The notes under the pieces: model-generated | Seen by the model: the letters and a program-made list of their open reading frames with translations, nothing else | What the model was told of the DNA's origin: nothing | The model's database searches: none | Position numbers and translations under genes: made by a program | NCBI GenBank assembly: GCA_016748015.1 | Contig: JAAOMT010000400.1 | Coordinates: forward strand, 341,163 to 405,162 | Direction: 5' to 3' | Length of the DNA: 64,000 nt | Origin: Geosiphon pyriformis | Lineage: Eukaryota > Glomeromycota > Glomeromycetes > Archaeosporales > Geosiphonaceae | Shown here: in pieces, positions 10,560 to 22,188 of the stretch | Numbering within the stretch: position 1 is the first letter of the stretch | How the letters are laid out: every line of letters starts with the position of its first letter

Positions 10560-11500
10560 AGCCATCAAAATCATAACAGTAGAGTTCAGGAAACAAGTAT
10601 ACCCAAAACCCAAGTTTCCAGAACTATTTAAGTCTCCTAATAATTTCAGAAGATGCCTTATCCAACAACACAGAACCCAACCAAAAACAACCACCTACTA
10701 GCAACATACCTCCAGCCACTGTGACCAATGACAAATTACTTGCAGCTATCTTTCTGTTCAAACTTGAGGAACTGACATCCATGCTCTTGTTCAGTGGAGC
10801 CATGCTTAAAGAAAAACCAATCACCACTATGTACACAAATATTAAAGTGAATGGTCATCTCATCAAACTGATCCTAAATAGTAAATTAGCTGGCAGTATT
10901 ATCACAAGACAACTCAATTAGGTTACCAAGTTGATTGTGCTGTCAGTGCTAGGATAATAATAGCTGATAGAGTGACCAAAACCCTTATTGGTGAGATTGA
11001 TAACTTCCCATTTGAAGTCAATGATATTATTACATCCATCAAGGTTTTGGTAATAAAAGCTATGCAGTATCAAGCACTAGTTGGTAATGACTAACTAGTT
11101 AAAACCAATTCTGTGCTCAACTGGAACATACAGAAACTACAGCTCAGTCAGGATGACTATGTGTAACCATTTCAAACCAAACAACACCATATTAGCACCA
11201 CTAATCAAATTTGAGAAAGAAAAAAAGAAACCCACCTGAGAAGTTTACCAAGTCTCATGGGCCAATGAAGACCATAATGAGCTACTACCAATACTCTTTT
11301 GAGATGACAATAAGAAAAAAAAGCAAAAAAAAGAACTTACCTGGAATTTTGACCAAAGTTTGAGGAACTAACAATGACCAAGAAGAGCTAATAACTTAAG
11401 AGAGGAAAAAAAGTAATAAGGGAAAAGAAAAAGAGAAGAAGAAAGAAACAACATTCACCAACACCACTACTTATAATTCCTACACATATACTACACTACA
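10560..11500 (+). pseudogene. retropepsin-like protease region of element B
   Basis: The segment 10721-10921 reads KLLAAIFLFKLEELTSM, then KVNGHLIKLILNSKLAGSIIT. In G and C this block is LILDS, so the catalytic Asp has changed to Asn (a G to A change). The downstream frame (10922-11160) matches the protease C terminus ending in QALVGND but has several stops. The last ~340 bases to 11500 are Lys/Glu-rich and decayed. Confidence 0.7.
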
Positions 11501-12302
11501 ATGATCTACCTATTACCAACTAAAACTCATATGCATTGATTGTAACAAGAAATTGTTGTTGATGAGTGCATGTTGTAATAACAACAACAAAAAATACTCC
11601 ATTGCAACAAAATTTTACTGTCACTTATGCATCATAGAATGCTTTAGATGACCAAAACAGCAAGAAAAATAGGACAATGAACTATGTCTTGTATGTGGAA
11701 CTATTTTGTCTGATAAAGAAATATGGAATAACATTCCTGAGTATAGAAAAATGTGCAACAAAATGTGCCAGTATATGATTCTAATTAATGACTGGGTATG
11801 CAAGGAAATACCAATTAACAATGTTTGGAAATGAGCATTGCAATGATTAGAAAGATATCCCCACAACAAACATGAAATCTGGAAAATGGCAAGTGCAAAA
11901 GCAGAAGGCGTGACAACCAGTGAACTATTGGAAATCAAAAATAACTCTCTATCTCTTTCTGAATCTAAATACGTCCAAACTTTTGACATCTTTGGCAACA
12001 TTGAAGACAATTTGGAAGAATTCCACGAACACTACTAGTAATTAGCACTCACTAGAGAAAAACAAGAGCAGTATTTAGAGTAGTTGAATACTCGATTATG
12101 TCAACATTGTTTAATTCTATGTGACTTCCAATATTGTAATGAGTGTGACTTTATTTACAATTCACTACCATGTATGATTTACATAATTCCAGAGAAAGAT
12201 AAACTAATCAGTAGCTGCACATCAGAATCAAAATCAACTTTCAATCCCAATTCAAACTTTGACAATGATAATGACAAAAATAATAGTTTCAGCTCCATTT
12301 AA
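11500..12302 (+). pseudogene. Cys-rich and zinc-ribbon-like segment of element B polyprotein
   Basis: The translation of 11520-12060 shows repeated CxxC pairs (CINC near the start, CLVCG near 11690, CNKMC near 11760), with a conserved acidic stretch FDIFGNIEDNLEEFHEHY at its end. It is followed by CQHCLILCDFQYCNEC (12098-12150), a zinc-ribbon-like block, then an acidic Ser/Asn linker. Similar segments occur in F (27960-28400) and G (36190-37000). No named family is recognised. It lies between protease and dUTPase and may bind nucleic acid, by analogy with zinc domains; this is inference. Confidence 0.5.
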
Positions 12303-12319
12303 AATGGCAATGAAAATTA

Positions 12320-12890
12320 CAATGATTTGAACTCCAATTTAAATCCTAAACAATACATTGTGCTCTCTGACCTCTCCAAGAAGCAGGAACTAAAATGGTT
12401 TAGCAACAATGATAAGAGTATTATGCCAGAACATGTGTATAATATTGATGTAGGGTTTGATCTGAGATATCCGAGAAAAGATGCCATTAAATTGAAACCA
12501 CATTTGCACACCTATATTGATCTTAAAATAGCATTGGAAATTTTAGCAACAACAATAGTTCAATTAGCATTTAGAAGTAGTTTAGCAAAAAAGGAAATTA
12601 ACATCAAAGAAAGAATAATTGATGCAGGATATGTAAAAAATATTATTGCAATGCTACAAAATAATTCAGAAAAGACTTACATTATAGAGCCAAATAAAAG
12701 ATAGCACAGGCAATATTCCTGCTTCTGGTCAAAATAGCTTAATTAATATTAATGGGAAACAGAGAAAAATTAGAGATTACAGCTAAAAAAATACAGAGTT
12801 TCGGATCCATGAGTAAAATAAATATACCAGTTAATATGGCAAAGGAAAAAATTATTGACAAAAAAGAAATTATCTCCACTTATTAATTAA
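12320..12890 (+). pseudogene. dUTPase-like domain of element B
   Basis: Frame 12327-12704 contains the motif-1-like VGFDLRYP (about 12440), then the LKIALEI and VQLAFRSSL blocks, where trimeric dUTPases have a Ser in motif 2. The motif-3 region reads ERIIDAGYVKN and keeps the catalytic-type Asp and Tyr. A frame change near 12704 leads to KKIQSFGSM (degraded motif 5) at about 12790 in another frame. The order and spacing match the copies in D and G. Confidence 0.7.
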
Positions 12891-12949
12891 TTTCTATTCC
12901 ACCATATGACCAGTACATGTTAACTATAGAGAGAAAGATGAAAGATCAA

Positions 12950-14187
12950 GTTTAGATGTTTAAAGCAGAAACAATTATTTGTGAATCAGGAGAGATTAGA
13001 TTTATTAATCTTTACATAATAGCCAAAAGCTGCAAACACACCAAAATTTCCATCTACAATACAATGGGACATGTTATCAAGATACCAAAAGAGACCACAA
13101 TCAGATACTTAAACACTGAAATCGAAAATCAATCACCAAACACCATTCCAGACTTTCCACAACTTTGTGAATATGTGGATATCACATTACAAACAATATA
13201 CAGACAAGAAAAATGTTATCTACTTCAACCAAAACAATTGGAACAGATAAATTTGGAAAATTTAGACCCATTTCAATATATGCAGCTTAAGATATTACTC
13301 AACAATTTTAACAACATCTTTGCCAGCAAAAACAAATTTGGCCATACTGATATCATCCAGCATCAAATTAAGACTGAAAATACAATATCAATCAAACAAA
13401 GAGCATACAGAATACCACCAGCCAGTCATAAGATCATTTGTCAAGAAATCAATTGAATGCTTGACAACAGGTTAATTCAACCATCAATGAATCCATAGTT
13501 GTTATCAGTGATATTAGTCCATAAGAAAAATGGAAAAATCTGTTTTTGTGTAGATTACTGGAAACTGAATGGAGTAACAAAAAGAAATAACTACCCAACT
13601 CCAAAGATCCAAGATCTGTTCGATGCTTTTGGAGAAAAAAAATGGTTTTCAATATTGGACTTAGACAGTGGTTATTGGCAGGTAGCCATAAAACCAGAAG
13701 ATAAAGAGAAAACAGCTTCTACAACACAAGAAGAGAATTTTAAATTCGAAGTAATGCCATTTGGCTTAATGAATGCTCCCATCACATTTTAATGACTCAT
13801 GAAAATTGTCTATACTAGACTGCTATGGAAATTAGTAGTTGTATATTTGGATAACACCAATGTGTTCTCCAAAATATTTAATGATCATCTACATATTTTC
13901 AACAAGTATTTGAAAGACTCAAACAAGCAGAATTGAAATTAAATGCCAACAAATGCTTCTTTGGCAAAACAGAACTCAAGTTTTTGGAACATGTTGTAAG
14001 TAAAGACAGTATCAAAACAGATTCAGACAAAATTGAGATTGTTAAGAACTTTCCAATACCAAATAATCTCATAGAATTAAAAGCATTCTTGGGATTTGCT
14101 GAATACTACTGCTGCTTTATTAAAGACTTTTCTAAAATAGCTCAACTATTACACCAATTCCAAACAAAGAACACCAAATATGAATGA
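12950..14187 (+). pseudogene. linker and reverse transcriptase of element B
   Basis: The linker frame 12956-13456 (FKAETIICESGEI..., YLLQPKQLEQINLENLD) matches G 35232-35600. RT blocks follow in 13456-14187: FCVDYWKLN, LDLDSGYWQVAI, FGLMNAPITF, then YLDNTNVF near 13840 (the usual YLDD has its second Asp changed to Asn), FLEHVVSKDSIKTD and GFAEYYCCFIKDF. Stops and one frame change interrupt it. Confidence 0.88.
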
Positions 14188-14640
14188 ACAGAAACACAGC
14201 AAAAAGCTTTTGATACATTAAGAAAAAAGCTTATTCAAACTTCAGTACTAATCTATTCAGATTATAGCAAGCCATTCATAATCACAACTGATGCATCTGG
14301 TCAAGCATTAAGAGTGGTACTATCTTAAAAAAGACCAAATAGATGAGAACACCCAATAGCTTACACCAGTAGAAGCTTAAGTTCAGCTGAAAAAAACTAT
14401 GAAACTTTAGCACTAAACCACTTAGCTATCTATTGGGCTGTTATCAAATGAAAAAATACTTGAGTCAAAAATTTGATGTGTATACTGATTATAAAAGATT
14501 GACTTCAATCCAGAAGCAAGAATTTGCAGATGATCATTATGCCAGATAGAAAATAGAGCTTTCATCATTTAATTATATGATACATTACAAAAAAGGAAAA
14601 GAAAAAGAAAATGCCAATGAACTGTCACAAATAAGACAAA
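14188..14640 (+). pseudogene. RNase H of element B
   Basis: Degraded frames encode the block TTDASGQALRVVLS near 14285, the AYTSRSLSSAEKNYETLALNHLAIYWAV region and FDVYTDYKRLTSI, as in gypsy RNase H. The downstream part reaches the start of integrase, which is cut by element A at 14685. Confidence 0.75.
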
Positions 14641-14685
14641 TTTAAAAACATTTCAACCCAAAAATATAACAAAAGATGAATATAC

Positions 14686-15306
14686 TGTTATGGATTAGAG
14701 TAACAAACTAATGGATAGCAAGGGAGAACAGGATTGTAAAGTAATAGAAATAATTAAAGAGAATTCAACTTTAAAGAGCGAATTGAATAAGTATAGATTC
14801 AATGTGTAAGATCAGTCTTATAAAATATCTCAGTCACTATTTTTTTCAAAAAAAGGTAACTGAGGAATCTAAAGATAGAGGGATAGTCTATACTGTCAAC
14901 AAATGATTACACTTGGTATAATTCTATGCTTCACATTAGTGCTCTTAAAATTTAATATCAAGTATTAAATGTGCTCTTCAGTCATATTTTATTCAATAAT
15001 CTTCAAATGTTACACTTATACATTTCAGAAAAAGGGTAAAAATTAACCAACAAGTAATTTTTTATCTCAAGATGCTTGGATACTTAAAGGTAAGGAAAGG
15101 AAAATTAGCAATAAGAGAATAATTGAGATGAAAGTTGTTATTTTATTTATTCTTAATTATTTTGAACATGCTTTTCTATAGCTAAAAGATTTATCACTTA
15201 TATAGCTGTCAAAAGTGGTCAATGATTAGGTCAATGATCACTATCTAAAAATAGAGTGGCTAATACATGTGATAATTAATAAGAAGTATAAGTTTCAACC
15301 ATAACA
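14686..15306 (-). repeat. 3' LTR of element A (621 bp)
   Basis: TG...CA ends with inverted TGTTATGG/CCATAACA termini. On the minus strand it is preceded by a polypurine tract, GAAGAAGAAGA (about 15307-15318). It lacks a short direct repeat (around GGTCAACAGTCAGGTTATTGATC) found near the end of the other LTR, which explains most of the 46-bp length difference. In the first ~148 bases the two LTRs differ at about 19 sites, all transitions by my count. Confidence 0.9.
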
Positions 15307-15845
15307 TCTTCTTCTTCAAAGAGATTGAGCTCCAACAAAACCAGGCTATTCATAAGATAATCTATTTGAAGAGTTTTATCTAACTCAAAGCTAACTAGTT
15401 TGTTAAAGTCTTTTGTAAATAAGGTATATAACACTTGAAGCGAAATAAGTTTTGTATTTAAGAGACCAAATCTTTGTATTAGAGTTTTGGCTCTTCTAAC
15501 AATAGTTAAAACTCTTGGGATATTTAACTGTATAATACTTAAAATTTCTGCCTGTATCTTTGAAATTGTTTTTTTCATGAGTTTTATATTTTCTATAATT
15601 TCACCAAAGTGATCATAGAGTTTTAATTGTTTTCCATATAACAAGTTTTTGTCTATGAGTAAGATTTCTTGAAGTGTTTTTCCAATTGTGCTGGAAAGTG
15701 GAAGTATAGCTGCTATTATACTTTCTAACAAATATTTATCCATTTTGCTACCAATTTTTTCTTTTTTGGTAGTAGTTTTTTTTGGTCTAATAACAGTATG
15801 TGTTTTATTGTTATCAGTTATGGTGGTTTGTTTTCCAATAGTCAA
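15276..15845 (-). CDS. downstream (env-position) ORF of element A, intact
   Basis: A complete 189-codon frame with an ATG start lies between integrase and the 3' LTR, and its last 31 bases run into the LTR. The protein is Leu/Ile/Lys-rich, with an N-terminal basic stretch (RPKKTTTKKEKIGSK) and a predicted helical body such as IIENIKLMKKTISKIQAEI. It ends LFEEEDVMVETYTSY, with the Glu run encoded by the polypurine tract. No signal peptide or clear membrane segment is seen, so it does not look like an envelope protein. It is one of the few unbroken frames in the block. Confidence 0.6.
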   Translation of the reverse strand: MTIGKQTTITDNNKTHTVIRPKKTTTKKEKIGSKMDKYLLESIIAAILPLSSTIGKTLQEILLIDKNLLYGKQLKLYDHFGEIIENIKLMKKTISKIQAEILSIIQLNIPRVLTIVRRAKTLIQRFGLLNTKLISLQVLYTLFTKDFNKLVSFELDKTLQIDYLMNSLVLLELNLFEEEDVMVETYTSY

Positions 15846-17290
15846 AGTAGCATTTGGATAGTTTTTGATCTAATACTCATAGAGAGTATAGAAAACATTT
15901 TGAATGTTTTGATCCAGAAAATAATTGTTCATGTTGATTAAAGATACTTCTGTTTTGGGAATGATGCATTTATTTATACTTGATTTTTGCTGATCAATTG
16001 AGTCGGTATTACCACAACAGACAGCCAATTAGGTCGTTTATAATATTTTTTAAGTCGTGTACCATAAACATAATGATCATTGAAGATTGTTCTGGATTGA
16101 TCTTGAAGAATATAAGAACCATTGTTTAAAACTTTGTTGACTATAAAGAGTTTTTTTTATTGGCTAGAAAATTTATTATCATAAACATTGTTTCTGTTAG
16201 AATGGTATTCTATTTATGCTTTTATCAAGGAGTTAAGAATAGTACCAAGTCTTTTTTGCAAAATGTCTTTGTAATTTCTTATTGTGATCTTTTCAAAGAG
16301 TATTGTCTCAATATCAGTTTCTATTGGTAGTATTGTCATGTGTTTATAGAGCAGATAAAAAGGTTCATAACTTGTTATGTCATGATTCACAGTTCTATAA
16401 GCAAACAAAGCTGAAAGCAGTACTTTGTTTCATAAGTTTGTTTCTTTACTGGTTTTGGCTAAGGTTTTACATAGTGTTCTATTGAAACATTCTATTAGGC
16501 CATTTGTTTGGAGGTCATAAGGAGAGGAAAGTTTATAATGTATTCCCATTTTTCTACAAAGTTCTTCAACCAGTGTACTGAGAAAAGCTCTTTTTCTATC
16601 AGATAAAAGTTCTTTAGGGCAGTCATAATGACAAATAATATCTTCATAAATGAAATTGGCTATTAAGACTGCTGTTTGATTTGGAGTGGCTCTTGCTTCT
16701 ACTTATTTTGTAAGATAGTCAGTAACTGTAATAATGTATTTGTTATTATTAGGAGTTATTGTTAAAAGTCCAACAACATTTATACCAATTCTGTCAAATG
16801 ATTGACCAACAGAGATTGGATGGATATCTTCTTTGTGATTGGGTTTGCCTCTTCTTTGGCAGATGTCACAGGTTTTAATGTATTCAGCAATATCTTTTCT
16901 CAAGATAGGCCAATAATAGCGAGCTAAGGTTTTTTGAATTGTTTTTGTTTTTCCAAAGTGTCTAGCTAATGGATCAGTGGGTATGTTGTATATTACAATT
17001 TCTCTTTCTTTAAATCTGATAACTTTTTAAAGATGGTTAGGATCTTTTCTATTTCTTTTATATAATTGGTTCTGGTGAATTAAATAGAAATTTGATTGTT
17101 TATGCAAATGTTCTCTTTGCTGTTAAGTGTATTCTAGTGGGTATTGTCCTTTATTCAAAAATTCTATTAAGACAGAGTAATTGTCTAAGTCTATTATCAT
17201 GTTTGTTTGTGAAGAAGTTACTAATAATTAAGTTGGTTTAAGTTTGAGAGGTTGTACTGTTACTGAATAGTAAGTCTAAAGAGAGCGTTG
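15846..17290 (-). pseudogene. integrase of element A
   Basis: Minus-strand pieces show, in order, the zinc domain (CDICQRRG, 16903-16703), a first core block GINVVGLLT where the catalytic Asp is Asn, then LLSDRKRAF (second Asp) and NGLIECFNRTLC (Glu) near 16630-16470. The FAYRTVNHDITSYEPFYLLY region follows at 16408-16214. The last part (16200-15850) is a degraded C-terminal domain. Several stops are present and no chromodomain is evident. Confidence 0.85.
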
Positions 17291-18560
17291 GCATTTTAAT
17301 GATTTGCTTCTTTGCAGTGTTGAATATTATAATTGAATTCATCTAAGTGGAGTATTCAGTGAGTTATTTGTTTGTGTTCCAGTTTCTTTTTATTGTGCAG
17401 CCAAACCAAGGCTTAATGATTTGTACTACTAAGAATTTTGCACCAAGAAAATATTGATTCCAGTAGCTAGTAGTCCAAACTACTGCTAAGCATTCCTGTT
17501 CAGTAACTGAATAGTTTTTTTCTGCTGGTATAAGAGATCTACTGACATATGCTATGGCATGTTCTCTGCCATTTTTATTTTTTTGTGAAAAGACAGCACC
17601 AAGTTCATAGCCAGATGTATCAGTGTGAAGGATGAAAGATTGGTCCAGATCAGATTGCTTGAGAATTGGTTTAGTTACAAGTTTTTTCTTCAGAATTTCA
17701 AAAGCTTTTTGTTAATAAGTGCTTCAATAATAATTGATATTTTTCCTGAGTAGCTGATTGAGAGGAAAGGCAATTTTGGAGAAATCCTTGATAAATTTGC
17801 GATAATAAGAGACCAAACCAAGGAAAGAACATAGTTTAGAAACATTTATTGGTTGTTTAATGTTCTGAACTTTTTCAACTTTAGCTGGGTCAGGAAACAT
17901 TCCATTTTTTGTAATAAAATAACCAAGGAACTGGATGAATTGGCATCCAAAGAAAGATTTGATTGGGTTGATCTTAAGACCAGCATTTCTGAACAGGTCA
18001 AAAACTTTCTGTAAATGTTTAAGGTGTTCATTCCAGATTTTTGAATATACTATTATGTTGTCCAAATAAATCAGAACAAAGTTTTCTTTTATTGATTCAA
18101 ACACTTTATCCATTAGGCACTAAAAAGTAGAAAGAGCATTGATAAAACCAAAAGACATAACTGTAAATTCATAGATGCCATATTTGGTAATAAAGGCAGT
18201 TTTCTTTCTGCTTTCTGGATCTATCTCTACTTGCCAGAATTCAGCAGTTAAGTCAATGGTTGAGAAGAAAGCAGCACTATTGAATTTATCTAACATTGTA
18301 TCAATTTTGGAAAATGGATACATGTCTTTTACAGTGATGGCATTTAATTGGTAATAGTCAACACAAAAGCATAGGGTTCCATCTTTTTTGGATACCACTA
18401 CAACTGGGAAAGCCCATTTACTCTTGGTTTCTTGTATAAATCCAAGATCTTTTATCTGGTTTATCTCTTTTTTAATAAACTCATCATTATGTTAATTGGA
18501 TTAATAAGACTTCAAATAGATGAAGTGAATTTTTTTTGTAGTAATGGTGTGTTATATCAC
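17290..18560 (-). pseudogene. reverse transcriptase and RNase H of element A
   Basis: RT blocks are FCVDYYQLNAI, IDLTAEFWQVEID and FGFINALSTF (18398-18120), then after one TAG, LIYLDNIIVYS (the usual YLDD has become YLDN) and FLGYFITKNGMFPDPAKVE with GLVSYYRKFIKDFSKIA (18113-17724). RNase H (17720-17290) keeps the TDTSGYELGAVF and AYVSRSLIPAEKN-like blocks in a frame with stops. The order fits Ty3/gypsy. Confidence 0.9.
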
Positions 18561-19126
18561 ATGGGTTTGTTCAGAGTGTCACCTTCTTTTGAAATAACTG
18601 GGCTATTCTTAGCCAACAGATTTTCAATGTCTACTTTTTTTTCTTCAAAGAAAGGTTTTTTTTGTTCTATAACTAGTGATTGGATTTCAGGTGGTTCACT
18701 TTTAAAGGACTTTTGTACTTCTTTTAGTTCTTCTCTGGATATCAAACTAATTGGCTTCTAATCTTTGTAATAGATTAGACAGGACTTGTATTTATTACTA
18801 AGAGAATACAAAGGTTTATCACACCAGCACTTGGCACAAAGACCATGCCACCAATAGCTGTATTTGGCTTTCTTGCCAGGTTTTCTATCAAAGGTTTTTC
18901 TGAAGATGTCATAGTAAGGCCAGCAGATCAGCTTGCCATTTATCATGATTCCTTCTTTGTTAGTTTTAACATTGTTCAGTGGCTTGCCATTGCTGGTGAA
19001 GATGGTATAGGTAAGTTCAGTAGTTTCTTCTTGTTTTTCTTGATCTTCTTCATCATCACTTTCATTATCATCTGATTTATCTGATTGTTCTTTTTCTTGG
19101 TTTTGTTTAGTTACTGGAAAAGTTGT
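18561..19126 (-). pseudogene. protease-to-RT linker of element A
   Basis: Minus frames 18946-18758 and 18745-18557 encode a Lys/Glu-rich linker with a short Cys cluster (CAKCWCDKP). No dUTPase motif is visible here, in contrast to B, D and G. Function not recognised. Confidence 0.55.
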
Positions 19127-19855
19127 TCAATGATGGCATTTAACCATAATGGGTTTCTCATCACATCTGATGGTTAGCTCGCAAAGTTTATAGTCAAGTA
19201 ATGCTTTGGCTTTCTTAAGCCACTCATTACCAACAATGATAGTATACTCTTTTGCTTTAGATACTTCCATGTCTGTTTTGATGCTGATACCATTAATGTG
19301 AACAGAAACAGCTTTGGCTATACCCAGATTTTTCTTTTTGTTACCATGTATATTGGTCATAAGCTGGGTGGAAGATTCATCAATCTTTCTTTCAATAGCT
19401 TCCAAAAAGTGTTTGGCAATTACACTGACAGATGATCTACTGTCTAGGATTAAATCAATGAAGTAGCCAGCCACTTGGGCTTTACAAATCAGAGGAGTAA
19501 CATTGCTGTTGTTAGCAAATCCAGCTTGACGAGAGCACTTGTTGGTTTTTGGTGTCTTTTTCTTTGGTATTAAGAATTTGTGAAGATCTTTTCTAAACTG
19601 TGAATGGGTCATTAGTTAGCCAAATGTAATGTGTACTGGGGTTTTTATAAGATCTTTAACAACAAAATAGGGGCCAGATTTTTGTACTATTTCTGAAGGT
19701 TCCAACTTTGGAGAATTTTTAAAAACTTTAACTTTTGGTGGCTCATTGTTGTCAGCAGCAGAAGTTGAGACTTTGTTGGAATTTAGAACGAAATCAACCT
19801 TGGCTTTTTTCTTTTTTCTTGTTAAGTCAAAGGTGTTAATTGCCAGTTTATTCAT
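19127..19855 (-). pseudogene. retropepsin-like protease of element A
   Basis: Two minus frames in series (19855-19616, then 19612-19127 after a single TAG) cover a Lys-rich leader and the protease. The active-site block is FIDLILDSRSSVSVI: the Asp is present but the usual DSG is DSR, consistent with GGA to AGA. The C-terminal block YTIIVGNEWLKKAKALLDY is typical of fungal gypsy proteases. Confidence 0.82.
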
Positions 19856-19949
19856 ATTATGATCATTATCTGTTAGATTAAAAGTGTAAAAGAGGTTTTC
19901 TTTTGGTTGGCTTGTACTCTCATTCTTTGGAGGTGCATCTACTAGTTTA

Positions 19950-21420
19950 AAGGCTAATAAACAGTGGCTTCAACTAGGAGATTCTCTCCAAAGAAATTAA
20001 TATTGGCATGATTGGGGCTTTAATTGAGAACATTATTATTGTTGGGTCTATTATTCTGAGTGTTATTATTTCTAGAAACTGGAAGAGACAGAGGAGGATT
20101 GTTACAATCTCTAAAAAAATGTTCAATTAATCCACAACAGTAACACACAGATAGGCCACAATTTTGTTGTCTTTGATATGAGAGTTGCTGGGATTAATTA
20201 AAATGGGATTCAAATCTGGGTCTTTGGGATTGTTGATTCTCTTTGACAGCTTGGACTAAGGGTTCTAGTAACTGAGCAAGATTAGCTGTGAGTCTATCTA
20301 TTAACTGTTTATTTGGGTCTTGAGTTTGGGCAGCAAAAGAGGCAGCAGCCATTTGTAGAGCTAAAGCCATGGCAGGAACAGGAGCAAAAACTGGAAGTGT
20401 GAATCCCAAATGCATCTTTTGGTTATCTTTAATTTTTTGTGCCAGTTCAATAGCCATGTCTATTGTTGAGTTGTTTTTTAAAGCCAAAAGAGGCCAAAAA
20501 GCATATGATAGATCAGTTCTTAATCTTTTTGTGAAAAAATAGATCTTTTGCTCTTTTGTCCAGTTTCTCTTAAAGTCTACACATTTGATTAGCTTTCTAA
20601 TAGCTTTGGCATATTTAGTTACTACTTCTCTAGGGCCTTGGGTTCTTCTTTCCAATTCCATGTGCCATTTGGATATTAATATTGGGGTTCTGAACTTGGT
20701 CTTAAACTGGGTAGTGAAAGAGGTATTTTCTTTTCCAGCATTGGTTGGTGTCCATCTGATTATTTGGTGTTGAGCATTGGCATCTGTTTTTTGTGAAAAC
20801 CAGATAGCAGAAGAGCTTTGAAAATAGCCACCAACGATTTGGAACTGGCTATGGCAGCTCTTTCAAAATCATCCAACCATTCAATTGGATCTTGTGTATT
20901 ATCTCTAAATAGTAGTAGTGGGGTATTGTTTCTTCTTCCTAAAACAGTTTGTATATCTTGAAAAGTGACCAGAATGTTTGCTTACATGAAGTTATTAGCC
21001 ATTGGTTCAGGAGTAACTGTTTGTGTAGATAAGTCTGATTTGTTGGATAAAAAGTCAAAACAAAAGCAGTTTGGTAGCTTTCTTCTTCTGTTTCAAAGAG
21101 AGTTTCAGTTGCTTGATGGGCAGCAATCCAAATGTGGATTTGATGATTCAGATATTCGGAATCAGAAGGCTGTTGTTCAAAAGTTGTGGAGTATAAAAGT
21201 TGATTGATGCTATTGTTTTTTTCTTTAAAGTTGTCTTCAAAATAAGCTTGATCAAAGTAATAAGTTGTATAGGCTGTGTAGGTTTCAGCTGAATGCTTGT
21301 TCAAGAACCAGTTCCAAAAATCTTGGAATTGTCTACTGAATTGATTTTCAATGGGGAAGCAAATCAAACAGGAGGGCAAAAGATTGAGTTCAATAAAGTC
21401 TAGATTGTTTTTGTTATGTG
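19950..21420 (-). pseudogene. Gag of element A with CCHC zinc knuckle
   Basis: Minus frame 21379-20939 gives the N-terminal ~146 residues (IENQFSRQFQDFWNWFLN). A degraded middle follows, then 20661-20194 encodes ELERRTQGPREVVTKYAKAI through a Gln/Ala-rich tail, the usual retrotransposon Gag capsid type. After one TAA the zinc knuckle CYCCGLIEHFFRDC (about 20152-20111) fits CX2CX4HX4C. An Asn-rich tail follows. I recognise this as a common glomeromycete Gag family from memory. Confidence 0.82.
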
Positions 21421-21521
21421 CTTCAAAGTGTTTTTCTTATTGTTGTAACAGATATGAATAATCACCAATACAATAGGAAACAAAGTGGATTTTGACAACC
21501 TTACAGGGAACACTACTTTTA

Positions 21522-22188
21522 TGTTATGGGTTGAAGTAACAAGCTAATAGATAGCAAAAGAGAACAGGATTGCAAAGTGATAGAAATAATCAAAAAGAAT
21601 TCAACTTCAAAGAGCGAATTGAATAAGTATGAATTCAATGTACAAGATCAGTTTCATAAAATATTTCAGTCACTATTTTTTTCAAAAAAAGATAACTGGG
21701 GAATCTAAAGATAAAGAAATAGTCCATATTGTCAACAAATGATTACACTTAATATAATTTTATGCTTCACATTGGTGCTTTTAGAATTCAATATCAAGTA
21801 TTAGATGTGCTCTTCAGTCACATTTTATTTAATAATCTTCAAATACTACACTTATACATTTCAGAAAAAGGGTAAGAAATAACTAACAAGTAATCTTTTA
21901 TTCCAAGATGTTCAGATACTTGAAGGTAAGGAAAGAAAAATTAGTGATAAGAAAATGATTGAGATGAAAGTTGTTATTTTATTTATTTTTGATTATTTTA
22001 AACATGCTTTTCTACAGCTAAAAGATTCATTGCTTATATAGCTGTCAAAAGTAGTCAATGATCAGGTCAACAGTCAGGTTATTGATCAGATTAATGATTA
22101 CTATCTAAAAATAGAATGGCTAATTTATATGACATTAGTGGCTAATACATGTGATAATTAATAAGAAATATAAGTTTCAACCATAATA
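21522..22188 (-). repeat. 5' LTR of element A (667 bp)
   Basis: Partner of 14686-15306. Just inside it on the minus strand (below 21522) the sequence TAGTGTTCCCTGTAAGGTTG reads like a primer-binding site whose TGG has become TAG. ATAC follows the LTR at 22189-22192 and precedes the other LTR at 14682-14685. Confidence 0.88.

Larger units (their letters stand above)
14686..22188 (-). mobile_element. Ty3/gypsy element A (minus), second family, inside B
   Basis: LTRs lie at 14686-15306 (3' LTR) and 21522-22188 (5' LTR). Both start TGTTATGG; the left ends CCATAACA and the right CCATAATA. Removing A rejoins B's integrase exactly: GATGAATATAC before it and ATACAAAAATACC after it share ATAC and restore the reading MNIQKYQQLQHYINT, which matches the intact equivalent in G (33780-33825). 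The internal order on the minus strand is Gag with CCHC, protease, RT, RNase H, integrase, extra ORF. It lacks the dUTPase of the other family. Confidence 0.93.

Noticed and set aside
15276-15845. Envelope glycoprotein in element A
   Set aside because: Right position but no signal peptide, furin-type site, clear membrane anchor or Cys pattern.
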